Positions 38,374 to 50,346 of a DNA stretch of 64,000 bases are shown piece after piece. The translations under genes and the position numbers were made by a program. The DNA is from Ulota crispa (taxonomy: Eukaryota > Streptophyta > Bryopsida > Orthotrichales > Orthotrichaceae): the NCBI GenBank assembly GCA_963920765.1, contig OY987251.1:15193219-15257218 (forward strand), read 5' to 3'. Below the pieces are notes generated by a model. The model did no database searches. It had not been told where the DNA came from and was given only the letters and a program-made list of their open reading frames with translations. The first letter of the stretch is position 1. The number at the start of each line of letters is the position of its first letter.

Positions 38374-38699
38374 GAGCATCTCCACCGGTGGCCTCTCAGG
38401 AATTGAAACACGTCCAAAGTGGATGAGAAGGGTTTAGGGCCCTTTCAAAACCTTCTCAAAGACATTTTGTCCGACTATTTCTAGCAAGGGCCTTTCCAGA
38501 CACTATTCATCACTATTCATCTTAAGTTTAGTGAACTTTATCCTTTACTTTCCTTAATAATTGGTCAAATGATTATTTGTGGGGTGTGTTGAAATGCAAG
38601 GCCAACTTTTTGAAAAGCATGGATGGAGATCAAGAAGCTTGAGGGCCCTTCAAAAATAAATGGAAACCTTTGAACGTGCGAGGACTGGTGGAGATGCTC
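38374..38699. mobile_element. Harbinger-like MITE with GAGCATCTCCACC ends
   Basis: The terminal inverted repeat starts GAGCATCTCCACCGG on the left and ends CTGGTGGAGATGCTC on the right. TAA occurs just outside both ends. GAGCATCTCCA-type termini are widespread in plant MITEs. It is 326 bp and non-coding. Confidence 0.75.
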
Positions 38700-39324
38700 T
38701 AAAGATTGCAATGTTGCCCCATCCTAGAATTCCAGAACTCAAACTCAAACTTCCCCTTGTAGTTAAGGTAGAAGAACCCAAAAGTGACACTTACCTCACA
38801 TGTGGTAATTTGGGGGGTCTTTTGATAATGTAATGACATGTGCTTATTAAGAAATGGGTACAAATGCAAGTAAAATTATTTTTGAAATTATCTAAGATTG
38901 TTTGAATAAATTACAAATTGTTAAAGGTAACTCCCTAGATTGACCTATTGTGAACACTAGACCGCCACAAAAGCGATAACAAAAAGACCATATCACATCC
39001 AATCATAAACTGCCACTTACACAATTTTTGTTCCCTTATGTTAACTTGCATATCTAATTTGGGTGTTTACGTGTCTTGTTTAGGTGCAGGAGCACTTAGC
39101 TTTAGGTTTATTTATAGATGTCACTAAACAGCTAGTGTCACTTTTGGGTGCTTCTACCTTATGTTTGTACATATTTTTGGATTTAATCATGGGCTTACGT
39201 AGCTTTATGAACTGTATCACCTAAAAAATCTAGCAAATCCATCCTTATGAGGATGTTTTCAATGCAAACATTTGGCATATTCATTCCCCGGAGGAGATGG
39301 ATTTTTGCGAGGCAAAGTAACTTA
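38700..39324. other. Intergenic DNA without recognisable gene
   Basis: An imperfect inverted pair (AAGTGACACTTACC region near 38775 and GTGTCACTTTTGGGTGCTTC near 39133) may mark a decayed element of about 380 bp. Nothing codes. Confidence 0.4.
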
Positions 39325-39661
39325 GGGGTGGTTCAGACTACGTCCCACGTCCCATGTCCCACGTCCCATTTGACAAAGTCCCACGAGAGTGCGAAATCCC
39401 ATCTTTCTAAATTAGAGAAGTTGGAAAAAGATGGGACTTGGGTTAAAAAATCAAATGCTAGATTCAATCTTGGAGTGAAGTCCCACTTTTTTTGACACCA
39501 AAACTTGAAAAAGTGTTGCCATGTAGGTTCCATGTAAGCAAGTGAGATGTGGGACTTGGGACAGTTTAAAACACGAAGTCCCATCTTTTGCCTCTCCACC
39601 AATCAGATTCTAAAATTTCATCAAATTTCAGTGGGACTTGGGACGTGGTCTGAACCTCCCC
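39325..39661. mobile_element. MITE with GGGG(T/A)GGTTCAGAC ends built of GTCCCA units
   Basis: Left arm GGGGTGGTTCAGACTACGTC and right arm (complement) GGGGAGGTTCAGACCACGTC agree over about 30 bp with three changes. Inside are several GTCCCA(C/T) units. It is 337 bp, non-coding, immediately upstream of the G6PDH promoter region. The target duplication is unclear. Confidence 0.7.
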
Positions 39662-41579
39662 TCATTCCAATCGCTATGAAAATGGAAAAAGCTTCGAGAT
39701 GGGAGGGCCAAGTCTTGGGAGGGGGTGTCGCGGGGGTTGAAGCGGAGCCAGGAAGCTGTCCGCACGCTTTCCTGGGGGATCCAGAAGAGTTCCTTATCTG
39801 TCCTTTTGATCGCAGGCCTCCATTTGTGCCCCCCTCGTCAGCACAAATCTTGCCTCCCACCTCAGGCTCCTCGCCCTCGCCCTCAGGTACTCCTTCTCTC
39901 GTACCCCTTCAACCCATCTCGCTGCTTTTAGCACTTTGGTCGACCTTGTTCCGGGGTTTCTTTCCATCTCTTGACATCCAATTCCCCCGCGTCCTTGTCG
40001 TATTATCATTCCTTTTGATATTCAACCGCAGGTGACTCACTAATCTAGCTCCTCGCCGTCTTTTCTGAATTGGTTGCCTCGTCATTGTTGCATTTCTTGG
40101 ATTCACGTGATTTGGTTGAAGCTCTCGTGGTTGATGTAATTGATGCGGCCCAGCTAGCATTTTGAGTTTCACGAGGGCGGATTCATTCAGATTTCCTAGT
40201 TCGGTTATGTAAAGATTGCGTTTTTCCTTCTTTTGTCGTTGTGGATTATCTATGGCAGTTTGAATTTTGGAGTGGCTCAGTACGAGAATCGAAAAAGGTT
40301 GGATGTCTTCGTAGAACCCGTGTTGTGTAGTAGTCTAGCTTTCATATAATCGTTTCTGAGCCGATTGTGATGTTGTTGTTGTTTCACTTTTTGAAATTCG
40401 AGCAGTTTGATGAGTGGCAAAGTTAGTTGAGAATCTCGTCGTTCGAGTTGTGAATTTTGATGGGTGTGGCTCTGCATTCTGAGTTTTGTGTGCGCGGTTT
40501 CTTTTAGGACAGGTTTTTATTAGTAGAGGATTTGCTAAGGTTCTTGTTACGCTGGGATGGTTGGGGAGTTTTTTAATCTGGAATGGTTCGGAATGGGGAG
40601 ATGCTAAAATTTGAAAGAGTAGATACTTTCATTGTACTTCACTTGATTTGGGAAACCAAATGTCTGTTGCGATACATTTAAAATTAGGAATCCAAATTTC
40701 TAGCTCCTTTGTCATTAGTAAGTCAGTGGTGGAAAATATATACAATTCAAACATACAAGTTTGACCTTTGATTCGTACTTCGACATATGGTAGTGTTATG
40801 AAACTTAGTGTTCAGCTGCTTTGTGCACAAGTGTGGCTTTGTTGAGTGGATTTAGTTGAGACCTTGATTGTGGCTTTAATTGGCGGATTACATTACGGAT
40901 CATTCGAGCACAACTATGGGATGCGTTGACCACTACCCTGGTGTTTTGGGAACAGCTTAATAGATATCCTTACTACATTGTCAGAAGTCATCTCAGCTCT
41001 TCTCTACGATCCGCATGCTCATAGTCGTCTAAAATATGCATCTGTAGATAATAGTTGAACAGGAGCACCATGGGTACATTTTTCCTGAGTGTACAAATTG
41101 GCTCGAAGACGGAAATTAGCTTGTGATTCTCGAATTTGCCCTTGTATCGTTTGTTAGAAGGTTTCATCTGACTGTTAATGGAAATGTGAACCTTATCACC
41201 TGCAAGTTTGCAATCACCTTCTTCCTGAAACCGTTTAAAATGTGCAGGTGGTCACGAAATTATATAATGTAGACAGAGTAGTTGACGTAGACAATACTTG
41301 AAGATGAATTCTGAAGACGTCAGAGGGGTGTATGATGTAGGTGCATTGGAAGAACGTATTAGCATTTGGTTTTCTAGGATTTCGACCAAGTGTATGCTCT
41401 TTTCATATATTTGCAGAAGTGAATTTGCTTGTTATTGCAGCAACTTCATGTGCACCAGTTGATTTTCTGTTATTCACAGTCGGGTAATCTAACGAAGTTT
41501 TTGGGTTGCAGTTGGTTTAAAACACGCGCTTTACATTACAGTGTCTGAGAAAGAAGAAATTGGCTTGACCACTTCCAGA
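39662..41579 (+). promoter_or_regulatory. G6PDH promoter and 5' leader, probably with a leader intron
   Basis: GC/CT-rich sequence at 39660-40030 contains CCCTCAG|GTACTCC (donor candidate at about 39886). A TTGCAG acceptor candidate ends at 41511, directly before the coding exon. A 5' UTR exon and about 1.6-kb leader intron are inferred. Overlapping open frames here do not resemble known proteins. Confidence 0.4.
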
Positions 41580-44500
41580 ATGGGTACCACCGCTGAGAAA
41601 GGTGCTCCACCGTCTATCGAGCAGCCAGAACATGCAGTTTCTGAAACTCCCAAACCGGTGCTGCCTGTCCAAGAGAAGAGTATCTCTGGCGGCTGCCTTT
41701 CTGTGATCGTGCTTGGTGCATCCGGCGACCTTGCTAAGAAGAAGACCTTCCCAGCCGTTTTTAACCTTTACAAACAGGTTCAACGATGCCCCAATTATCG
41801 TTTTTCTTGTTTGTATCGTCGACGTTCCATGACTTCTAAACTGACGAATATTGTTGGGCTTTCACTAAATAGAGCTAGCTATGTGACTGTTCTGTAGACT
41901 CGATGCAGCCTTTGTATGAGTTCTTCCTTTTTGTGGTTCGAAGTGTTTACATGTTGAAATTTTGTTGAAAATTGAAAGTCTGGCTTAAGGTATGTTTACA
42001 CTTGGTGTTAAGAGTGATAGTAGCGAAGGAAAATTAGATGCATTTGGACACACCTTTAGATTGCATTCATATTTCTAATACTCCTCCTAACACCAAGTGT
42101 GAACACACCCTTTACTCTTAAGAATGATGTTGATTGCTTGTGAATATGGATTGTTGGAAAGTTCGATATTTTTATTCTTAAGTGCATAGTCATTCTCCTG
42201 AGCGTAATATCATATATACGACTATCAATGGCAGGGCTTTTTGCCGGACGAGTTGCAAATTTTTGGATATGCGAGGTCCAAATTGACAAATGAGGAACTC
42301 CATAAGAAACTCCGTGGGTAAGTTGTTGTCCTTCAAATAAATGTTTTAAGTTGCTGCACTTGCCAAATGATTTTTAAAGCTACGCTACCTGCAGCACTTC
42401 ACTTTAGCCTTGTATTGTTGTACGTCAGTAAGCTGCCTTGTGGTTCATGAAAAGCCTTCATTAGTGATAGTTACTGTAGAGTTTTACAGTTTGACATTTC
42501 CCAGCACGATTCCTTTTTAGTTTACCTACTGTTCGTGGTTCAGGTACTTGAAAACAGATAGGACAGATCCGTCGAAGCATCCCGATGAAGTGATCAATCA
42601 GTTTCTAAAGAAGGTACTAAGAACCTGTACTATTTTGACGTTATGAGTTAATTTTGGATATGAAGCTATCAACCTTATCTTGAAGATTACGTTAGAAATA
42701 CTGAATTATGAGAGACGTTGATTTATGTCTCTCTACCTGAGCTCGTGTAAAAGTTCGAAGATTTTTGATATGGACATAGTAAATTCATTTAATTGCCACC
42801 GTAGTTTGTGGAGAGTTCTTGCTCTTTGTATGATATTTGAAGTGGTGCTGAAGAAGCCTGTTACCGGAAAGTCTATGGATAACAAACTACAATATAAAGT
42901 GGTTGATCGCCTGATGAATCTGTAATTGTTAATGAGTGAATCTGCAGATCACATACTTATACGGAGCGTACGACTCCGGCGAAAGTTTTAAGAAATTAAA
43001 CGACGAGATTTTACAGCATGAAAAACAGAGGAGTGAAGATGGTAGCCCCACGCGTAGACTCTTCTACTTGGCTTTGCCTCCTTCAGTGTACCCGCTTGTC
43101 AGCAAAATGATTCGAGAGAACTGCATGAATCAGCGTATGCCTTTTGTTTCATTCTTGACTTGAATTCGTTTTGCATTCTTCTTATCCTGTTTACCGTTTG
43201 CTGGTCATGATTCTAAACTATGGAGCCTTTTTAACACCATGTTGTCGTTCAATATTGATGAAAGCTGTCTTGAGGATTTTGAATTTTGGATCTTTTCTAA
43301 GATGATTGAAATGTAGTGTGAAGATTTGTGAGTAGTACTATTGTTCTCCAACTTTTTGTCTCCGATTTACTTTTAACAGGAGGATGGACGAGAGTCATTG
43401 TGGAGAAACCTTTTGGGAAGGACTTGGCATCATCTGATGGTTTGAGCAACGAGTTAGGAGCTTTATTTACAGAAGACCAGCTTTACCGTATTGATCACTA
43501 CCTGGGGAAAGAGCTTGTTCAGAATTTGGTATGTTTTGCCGGACTTAATATTAGGTATTGTGTTTTATGTGGGGCATGTGAAAGTTTTGTGTAGATTTGG
43601 CTACAGCTTTATCGGCTTCTAATAGTGCCTGGAGCTTGTGAGCGCTAGGATACAAAATCATTGTTAAATGTTTTTTTAAATCGTTGTGAGCTGTGGGATT
43701 CTGTGCAGTTGGTCATGAGGTTTGCCAACCGCTTCTTTGTACCTATCTGGAATCGGGACAATATTGACAGTGTCCAGGTATGTTTTAAGACCCTTAAATT
43801 GAAGCTTGCAAATTTAATGGGGTCTTATTCCAGTTTTCAGCACAGTCTGGGAAGAGATATTATATAGTATAATGTCGGGTCACAAATGTTGCAGTTCTGA
43901 GTGTATTATGAATTTTGAAGACCTTGTCTTAGAAATAACATTATTCAGAACTATTGCTTGATCAGGTTTGTAAAAACACTTCTTTTCATAGCTTCTCGAT
44001 TAGTTAACCTTTTCCATGTTTGGAGGGTTTATGTCAGAATAATGGTACTATTTGATGGTTTTGCTGTTACATTTGTCAGATTGTCTTCAAAGAGGACTTT
44101 GGAACTGAAGGTCGAGGTGGTTATTTTGATCAATATGGGTAAGCATTGAAGGATGAATTCGGCCGTTTCTTATTTGCTAGCTCGACGGCAATTCGCCGGT
44201 GCATTTCACTTTTGTGTAGCACTCTTGACAAGATCTTGTTCTTTTCTTTTACAGATATTTAGAAGACTCTGTTTCTAATGCTGTATCGATTAGTACTTTT
44301 AACATCGTGTAATATTTGTTTCTCAACGTTGCAATTTGTTTCCATGAATACAGAATCATTCGGGATATTATTCAAAATCACCTCGTACAGGTTTGAGTTG
44401 GAACAAAACCCTCATTATTAAAACTTCGAAGTGAATTTTTAGTGCTAAATCATCAATTGCTGGTTTGCGTTTATTATGGACTGAAGTAACATCAACTTTT

Positions 44501-46408
44501 ATTGAAGTTTAAACCACGAAGTCTGCCGGTACCTAGAGTGTCTGGCAACATCCTTATGCGACTATGAGGCTGCTAAGAGGGGTATTTATGTGAGCCAGGT
44601 TCTATGTCTGGTGGCTATGGAAAAACCAGTGTCGCTTGGTCCTGAGCACGTTCGGGACGAAAAGGTCAAGGTACTGTAAATCATTTCGGGTTTGAATCTC
44701 AATTTATCTGCTTTAGCAAGTGCTTCAGGCATTTTATACATTTACACGTATCACTCAGATAGTCTGGCTCGAAGTATATATGAAGCTCTTATAGTACTCT
44801 CTCTAACCTGTTCCTCGGCAAATGTATATGTTGTTGAACAGGTTTTGCAATGCATTGAGCCTATCAAGGACGAAGATGTGGTGATTGGGCAGTATGAGGG
44901 CTACAAGGATGACCCGACTGTTCCAAAAGACTCATTTACTCCTACTTTTGCATCCATTGTTCTGCGAATCAACAATGAACGTTGGGATGGTATGTATATC
45001 GAGCTGAATAATGTTCAAATTGGAAATTCTGCATTCTCGTGTTGCAATCTAGTAATGATTTCACGTTCTTGTTTTATGTTTTCATGATCATGCAGGCGTA
45101 CCTTTCATTATGAAGGCTGGCAAGGCTTTGGATGCTCGCAAAGCTGAAATTCGCGTGCAGTTCAAGGATGTTCCCGGTGACATTTTCAAGTGTGAGTTAT
45201 TTCATTTGCACTCATAGAGCAGACTTTACATTCGACTTGGAAAGAAAGATTTGTAAATCTGATGAACCGATCTCCCAGTTCGTGACTTTGTTCTTGCATT
45301 AAGAATTCGACGATTTTCCTGCTCTCGTTCATCCTAATACTTTTGTTTGATATCTACAGGCAAGAAACAAGGACGCAATGAGTTTGTAATGCGTCTGCAA
45401 CCGGACGAGGCGATGTACATGAAGCTAACGGTTTGTGTTTTATGATAGCTTTATTTATTGTTTTGAAAGCTGCCAACGTTGTTGAAGTTTTATCGTGGAC
45501 CACTTCTATATCAGTTCAAGCATAAAATGATGTTATTGAGAAAATCATTTTGATCTGTCACCTTGTCTAAGTGTGAAACAAATCAGACAAAAAGCATAAT
45601 CCTCGAAAATAACATCGCCATGTCATTGACGAAGGGCAGGTGAAAGAACCAGGCTTGGAAATCAAAACCACACAGAGTGAGCTAGATATGTCGTATCATC
45701 AACGCTATCAGGATATTGTTATTCCAGAGGCTTATGAGCGTCTTCTTCTGGACACGTAATGACCTCCACCCTTTCTCGTTTTTGATATTAAAGTATCATT
45801 GTCGACTAGTGCTGCATTTTCCTGGTAAATTTTATCTTCAACTTTCGACTATTATCTTGTTCAAGTGTTGGAGAGGTGTTTGATAGATCAATTACTAGCA
45901 ATTTTGTGCTAAAAAATTCTCCTGCTTTCGCTTGTGCAGTATTCGTGGGGACCAACAACATTTCGTCCGAAGGGATGAATTGAGGGTATTTCAATATTTC
46001 AAGCCATAAATCTTCCATTCTCAAATTTCATTCTTAAGGGTATTAGATTGACTTTCTCGTCGCGATCATGAATAATATATTAGACTAATTCTTTCCCTAA
46101 TGTCCACATCATGTTTCAAAACTTGCTGTGAGTAGTATGCATCAGGGTTACAATTCATCATAATACTGCAGGGAATGTTTGAGGTGTGTCTTGATCAACT
46201 TACCTACTTTCTTGCATAGGTTGCGTGGGAAATATTTACGCCATTACTGCACCGCATTGATGCTGGAAAGCTGGAAGTGGGGTCGTACAAGGAGGGCTCT
46301 CGAGGACCAGCTGCAGCCGATAATTTGAATGCACGAGTTGGATATCAACGAACCGAGGGTTATATCTGGAAGCCACCTACACTACAGGCAGGTACCGCAG
46401 CTTTGTAG
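41580..46408 (+). CDS. G6PD: Cytosolic-type glucose-6-phosphate 1-dehydrogenase, complete
   Basis: Fifteen exons join in frame to 529 aa: 41580-41777, 42235-42317, 42544-42613, 42948-43134, 43380-43528, 43709-43777, 44080-44138, 44354-44390, 44599-44670, 44842-44989, 45096-45191, 45360-45430, 45640-45755, 45940-45985, 46220-46408. The enzyme oxidises glucose-6-phosphate with NADP+, the first step of the oxidative pentose phosphate pathway. The coenzyme fingerprint GASGDLA is at residues 46-52, EKPFG at 188-192, and the active-site RIDHYLGKE at 216-224. RFANRFF and MEKPVSL follow, and the C-terminus is rich in Gly/Tyr ([11 protein letters not shown]). Length fits plant cytosolic forms (about 515 aa). 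No transit peptide is evident, and the first 35 residues are Pro/Glu-rich. The first in-frame ATG was chosen. A MITE sits in intron 1. Confidence 0.95.
41988..42110. mobile_element. 123-bp Harbinger-like MITE (copy 2), in G6PDH intron 1
   Basis: Near-identical to 7468-7590 over its full 123 bp. It is flanked by TTA on the left and TTT (one change) on the right. It lies within intron 1 (41778-42234), clear of both splice sites. Confidence 0.8.
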
Positions 46409-47492
46409 CTGCCCACTGTGCTTTTTGGACGGAAACTATGACAACTTTCCAGATGTTGTATGATTTTCGTCTGCATTTTGTACTTGTTTGAATCTTTGGG
46501 ATGTTATGTTGTACGTTCTTTGTGCTTATCACTAGTTGCCGAGAACTTTCGAATTTTCAGCATTTTTTACTTAAGGTAATTGCTGTAGTTCCTTCATAAA
46601 ATATTTAAACTTTACAGGCTAGGAGTTCTAATGTTGCAAATTTATTCACTAATTCAACCAAAATGTATGGATCATTTTCCACTGGTATCCTTCAGTAGAT
46701 TGGAGCTTTGTACAAAAAAAGTCGACTTTTCTTCCATATCATCGAAGATGAGACTCGTAGTAACGGATTGCTATTGGTGGATAATTAATACGTTCTGTAG
46801 TATATTTTGTTTGTGTTCTGCTTTAGATTCTCTATCACAGGCAGGGTCTTGATGTTTCAAGTGTTGTGTATGCAATGTGCAGTAACTGGGAGCCGGCTGT
46901 GATGATGATGTAAAGAGGTGAACGAGAAGAGATTGAGAATCGACTCCACAGTCTCAGCCTTTTTAGCTCAAATACATAGTATTTCTGAGTGCTTCCCATC
47001 TGAAAACGATTGTAAACGATAGCGTTTCGTGGGGTAAATTCAGATCTCTGTTTGAATATTTGGCATGGCCTCTTATTTATGGTTGGTTTTTCGTCTGTTT
47101 GGTATTTCTGTGAATTGCAGTTCTTCGCAGTTATTAGATTGTTTGTTCAATGCATTTTTGAGGTATCAGCTCGATAAAATTCTAGAATCCCTGCATCGCT
47201 TTGTTAACCCCGAAAGGGCGGAGCCTACGAGCACATCATAAAATTCAAAATTTTCCTTGTGGAGATATGAAATTTACCTGCCTTTGTGAAGGAAAAATGA
47301 TAAGGATTTCAAAGATTTCAAGCACTTCGTTCTTGAATTGAGTTTTATCTTGCGTGCCTCTTTTAGTATAAAATATCACGTTTCTAGTCACAATATTGTC
47401 ATTGCGTATCTTGTCACAAGGTTTAAGTAAACCTGTAATAAAATAATCATGTTTAGGAATTTTCCACAAGTTTTCAAGCAGAGTAGAAATTA
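46409..47492. other. 3' UTR and flank of G6PDH
   Basis: No further coding exon was found after the TAG at 46406-46408. The tail is mixed AT-rich sequence. A downstream non-coding exon around 46850-46930 (spliced 3' UTR) is possible but unproven. Confidence 0.4.
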
Positions 47493-48765
47493 GGGCCGCG
47501 TCACACTATGACCGGCCAAAGTCGAGAGGCCGTGGGATTGAGTGGCCAAACTTTGGTGAGAGGCCAACAAAATGGGCTGAAAATAGGTATGAAAACATTG
47601 TTTTTGACACCTTTGGTCGCCTTTAGTGTGAAGTCTTCAAAGGCCAAGCCCAAAGTCCAAAATCATAAACTTTTATGGCCTCTCAACTTGAATGGCCATA
47701 GTGTGAAGCCTCCAAAAGCCAAGCCCAAAGTCCAAAGCCATAGCATTTATTGGACCTTCCAAATCCAATGGCCAAGATCTTGTAGGCTTTTGATTATTTT
47801 ATAAAAACAATGTGACGGCCTCTCAACCATAGTTTGGGTCTCCATTTTTGCTTGATCCAAACTATTGCCAAGAGGCTGTCAACCTTGAATGATAAAGTGC
47901 TGCCATGTAAACATTTGGAGGATGACGGCCTTTGGAGTTTGTCCTCTAGTGCAGGCCTCTCTAATTTGTGCATTGTCACAAATTAACAAATTAAGCTAAT
48001 TTGTGCACATCTTGAAAGTTAATTTGTGCATTGTCACAAATTAACAAACTAAGCTTTGTTATACGCATATTTGATATCAAACTAATTGTAACAAGTCATG
48101 GAACTGCTTGCACTATAACACCCCCTCAAGCAAGAAGTCAATCAACAATTTATGATGCTCACCCTTCAAAAGTTTAAGAATAAAGAAGTTGGATTCAATA
48201 GTGGCCATGTTAGGAAACATGGTGGGTGAGCCGCCACAAAAGTTGTGTAGTGACTCAAAGCAACCTTCAACAATCTTCCAAGCTTCTCAAAACAAAGTTG
48301 CAATGTTGTTGCAACCATCCAATCATACAATCAAAGCCAGTTCACTCAAGTAGGCAATCTCGAGGGCACAAAATCTTGCTCAATGTTAGCAATGGTATGC
48401 TTGTCCTATGACTATTGCAACTGTGCTAAAAAATTCTGGATAGTAGAACTCAAATCTCTTGGTTGGAGACAAACTAGATGGTGAGGCAGGAATGGAGGGA
48501 GGTCTTTGTCAACTTCATTATTTGCGTCACGCTTGGCTTTTATGCTCACATGCTAATAAGGTCTTTTTAGTAAAGGAAAAGTGGGCTTAATTTGTGCATA
48601 CTCCTGGAAGTTAATTTGTTAATTTGTGCATCTATTTATAGAATGCACAAATTAGAGAGGCGTGCTCTAGTGTGAAGGGTTGAGTGGCTAGACTCTCAAT
48701 TCCTTACAATCCAATTGGTGCACACTGACCGCCTCTCGACCTACGGCCATAGTGTAATGCCGCCC
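47493..48765. mobile_element. 1.27-kb Harbinger-like element, non-autonomous
   Basis: Inverted termini of about 45 bp: left GGGCCGCGTCACACTATG, right (complement) GGGCGGCATTACACTATG. TTA lies just outside both ends. GGSC-type termini with a 3-bp TTA duplication fit PIF/Harbinger. Internal copies of a GGCC(A/T)AAG...AAAGTCCAAA phrase repeat near the left side. The longest open frame is under 100 aa, so no transposase is present. Confidence 0.75.
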
Positions 48766-48775
48766 TTAGACTTAA

Positions 48776-49409
48776 CCCCTAAATGCTTGAGCCCTTTTTT
48801 GAGCTTCCAAGAATCTGTCCTAGCTTGAACAAAAAGTTAACATTTTAATAAGTTTTCTTGAGTTTTTTTGAATTGTAGCCATACAGATTCAAACTAGATA
48901 TGTTAGAAGTTATATAGGAAAAGAAAACACAATAATATCAATTATAGATTGAAAGATTATAATGTTTGGTCATGAGAGTGTTTTATTGCAAAAATATGAC
49001 TTGTAGTCTTTCAATCCTCTTTTCACATGTTGGATTTAAAAAGTTGCACACCAAAAAAATTTAGGATAAAGAAGACAAGAAATGTAACTCCAGTCACTTT
49101 GCAGCTTTTCAAAATCTTTGCTAAGTTTTTTTTAAATGAATTTCTAGTGTAAGTTTTTCTCCAAGATCTAGTGTATTTGAGGCTCATTTCCAAGAGCTCT
49201 CAACACTACGGAATGTCAAGATCCCTGTACAAAATCTTGAATAGAAAAATTATAATCAATCATTTTCAAAATCAAATTTTTGATGCTAAAACTAGACTTC
49301 AAGAAAAACATTGCAGTAATGTAAACTACTAAAAATAGAAACTTAGTTAGATTTGATGAACTTCAAAGTATTGTCAACACCAAAATTTGGTGCCGCAAGC
49401 ATTTAGGGG
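48776..49409. mobile_element. TTAA-flanked element, family A (copy 2)
   Basis: It is 634 bp with TTAA outside both ends. Ends are CCCCTAAATGC and GCATTTAGGGG. It begins only 10 bp after the end of the 1.27-kb Harbinger-like element. It is the inverse of 6265-6899. Confidence 0.8.
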
Positions 49410-49586
49410 TTAAGAATCTTTGTGATATTAGTTTTGCTCAGAAGGATAAAAAATCCCTTTCAATTTCAATTTTGAATTTCTCAAAGAAATTGTCAAAATT
49501 GCAAGAAAGACAGCATACAAGTGTATCATTATCCTATTCTAATATCTTGTACTAGTATACTACCCATCGTACCGACAGGATTATGC

Positions 49587-49988
49587 CCCCCACCCCTTAT
49601 CCTCGTGCCCCCTATCCCTATGCCCCCTATCTCCTTGCCCCCTATCCCCATACCCCCCTATCCCCGTACCCCCCTATCCCCGTACCCCCCTATCCCCGTA
49701 CCCCCCTATCCCCGTACCCCCCTATCCCCGTACCCCCCTATCCCCGTACCCCCCTATCCCCGTACCCCCTATCCCCGTACCCCCCTATCCCCGTACCCCC
49801 CTATCCCCGTACCCCCCTATCCCCGTACCCCCCTATCCCCGTACCCCCCTATCTCCGTACCCCCCTATCCCCGTACCCCCCTATCCCCATACCCCCCTAT
49901 CCCCGTACCTCCCTGTCCCCATACCTCCCTGTCCCCGTACCCCCTATCCTTATGCCCCTATCCCCATACCCCCCTATCCCCATGCCCT
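49587..49988. repeat. 16-bp C-rich minisatellite, about 25 copies
   Basis: Tandem copies of CCCCCCTATCCCCGTA with a few variants (ATA or CTA for GTA, one shorter unit). The minus strand carries regular G4-G6 runs. Long Pro-rich open frames across it are a by-product of the repeat. The left border shares the phrase GGATTATGCCCCCCA with a site near 13352. Confidence 0.95.
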
Positions 49989-50346
49989 CTTTTGGCCGAG
50001 AGAAAGTTGTGGTGCAACTGCTAGTGACATGTTATTAACGTCTAATGAAGCCATAAGTGATTTTTCTTTATTCCATTTATGACTTTCTAATCCCAATCAT
50101 GCCCCATAATCAAACCCAACCCTATCCTAGTCATGCCCGACCCTAATTGACTGATAATTAACTTCAATTATTAATATAAATTTTGTTGGAAATTATTTAA
50201 CTCAATGTGAATGTATTTATATAATTACATCAGCATAGAAACACTATGCTAAAGCTGAATGAAAAAGAAGGCTCCCCATCACTGAGCCATTTTCTTTTGG
50301 CTTCAGCGATGTCACAAGACAAATTGTTTATGCTAAATATATTTAA

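Noticed and set aside
39547-40035. 162-aa plus-strand frame upstream of G6PDH as a separate gene or an N-terminal extension
   Set aside because: It runs through the MITE end and CT-rich leader, and has no recognisable domain. Read as promoter and 5' UTR.
49521-50038. Two long overlapping Pro/Tyr-rich frames resembling cell-wall proline-rich proteins
   Set aside because: Both arise from the 16-bp repeat. A unit length that is not a multiple of three makes all frames look similar, and there is no signal peptide or conserved flank.
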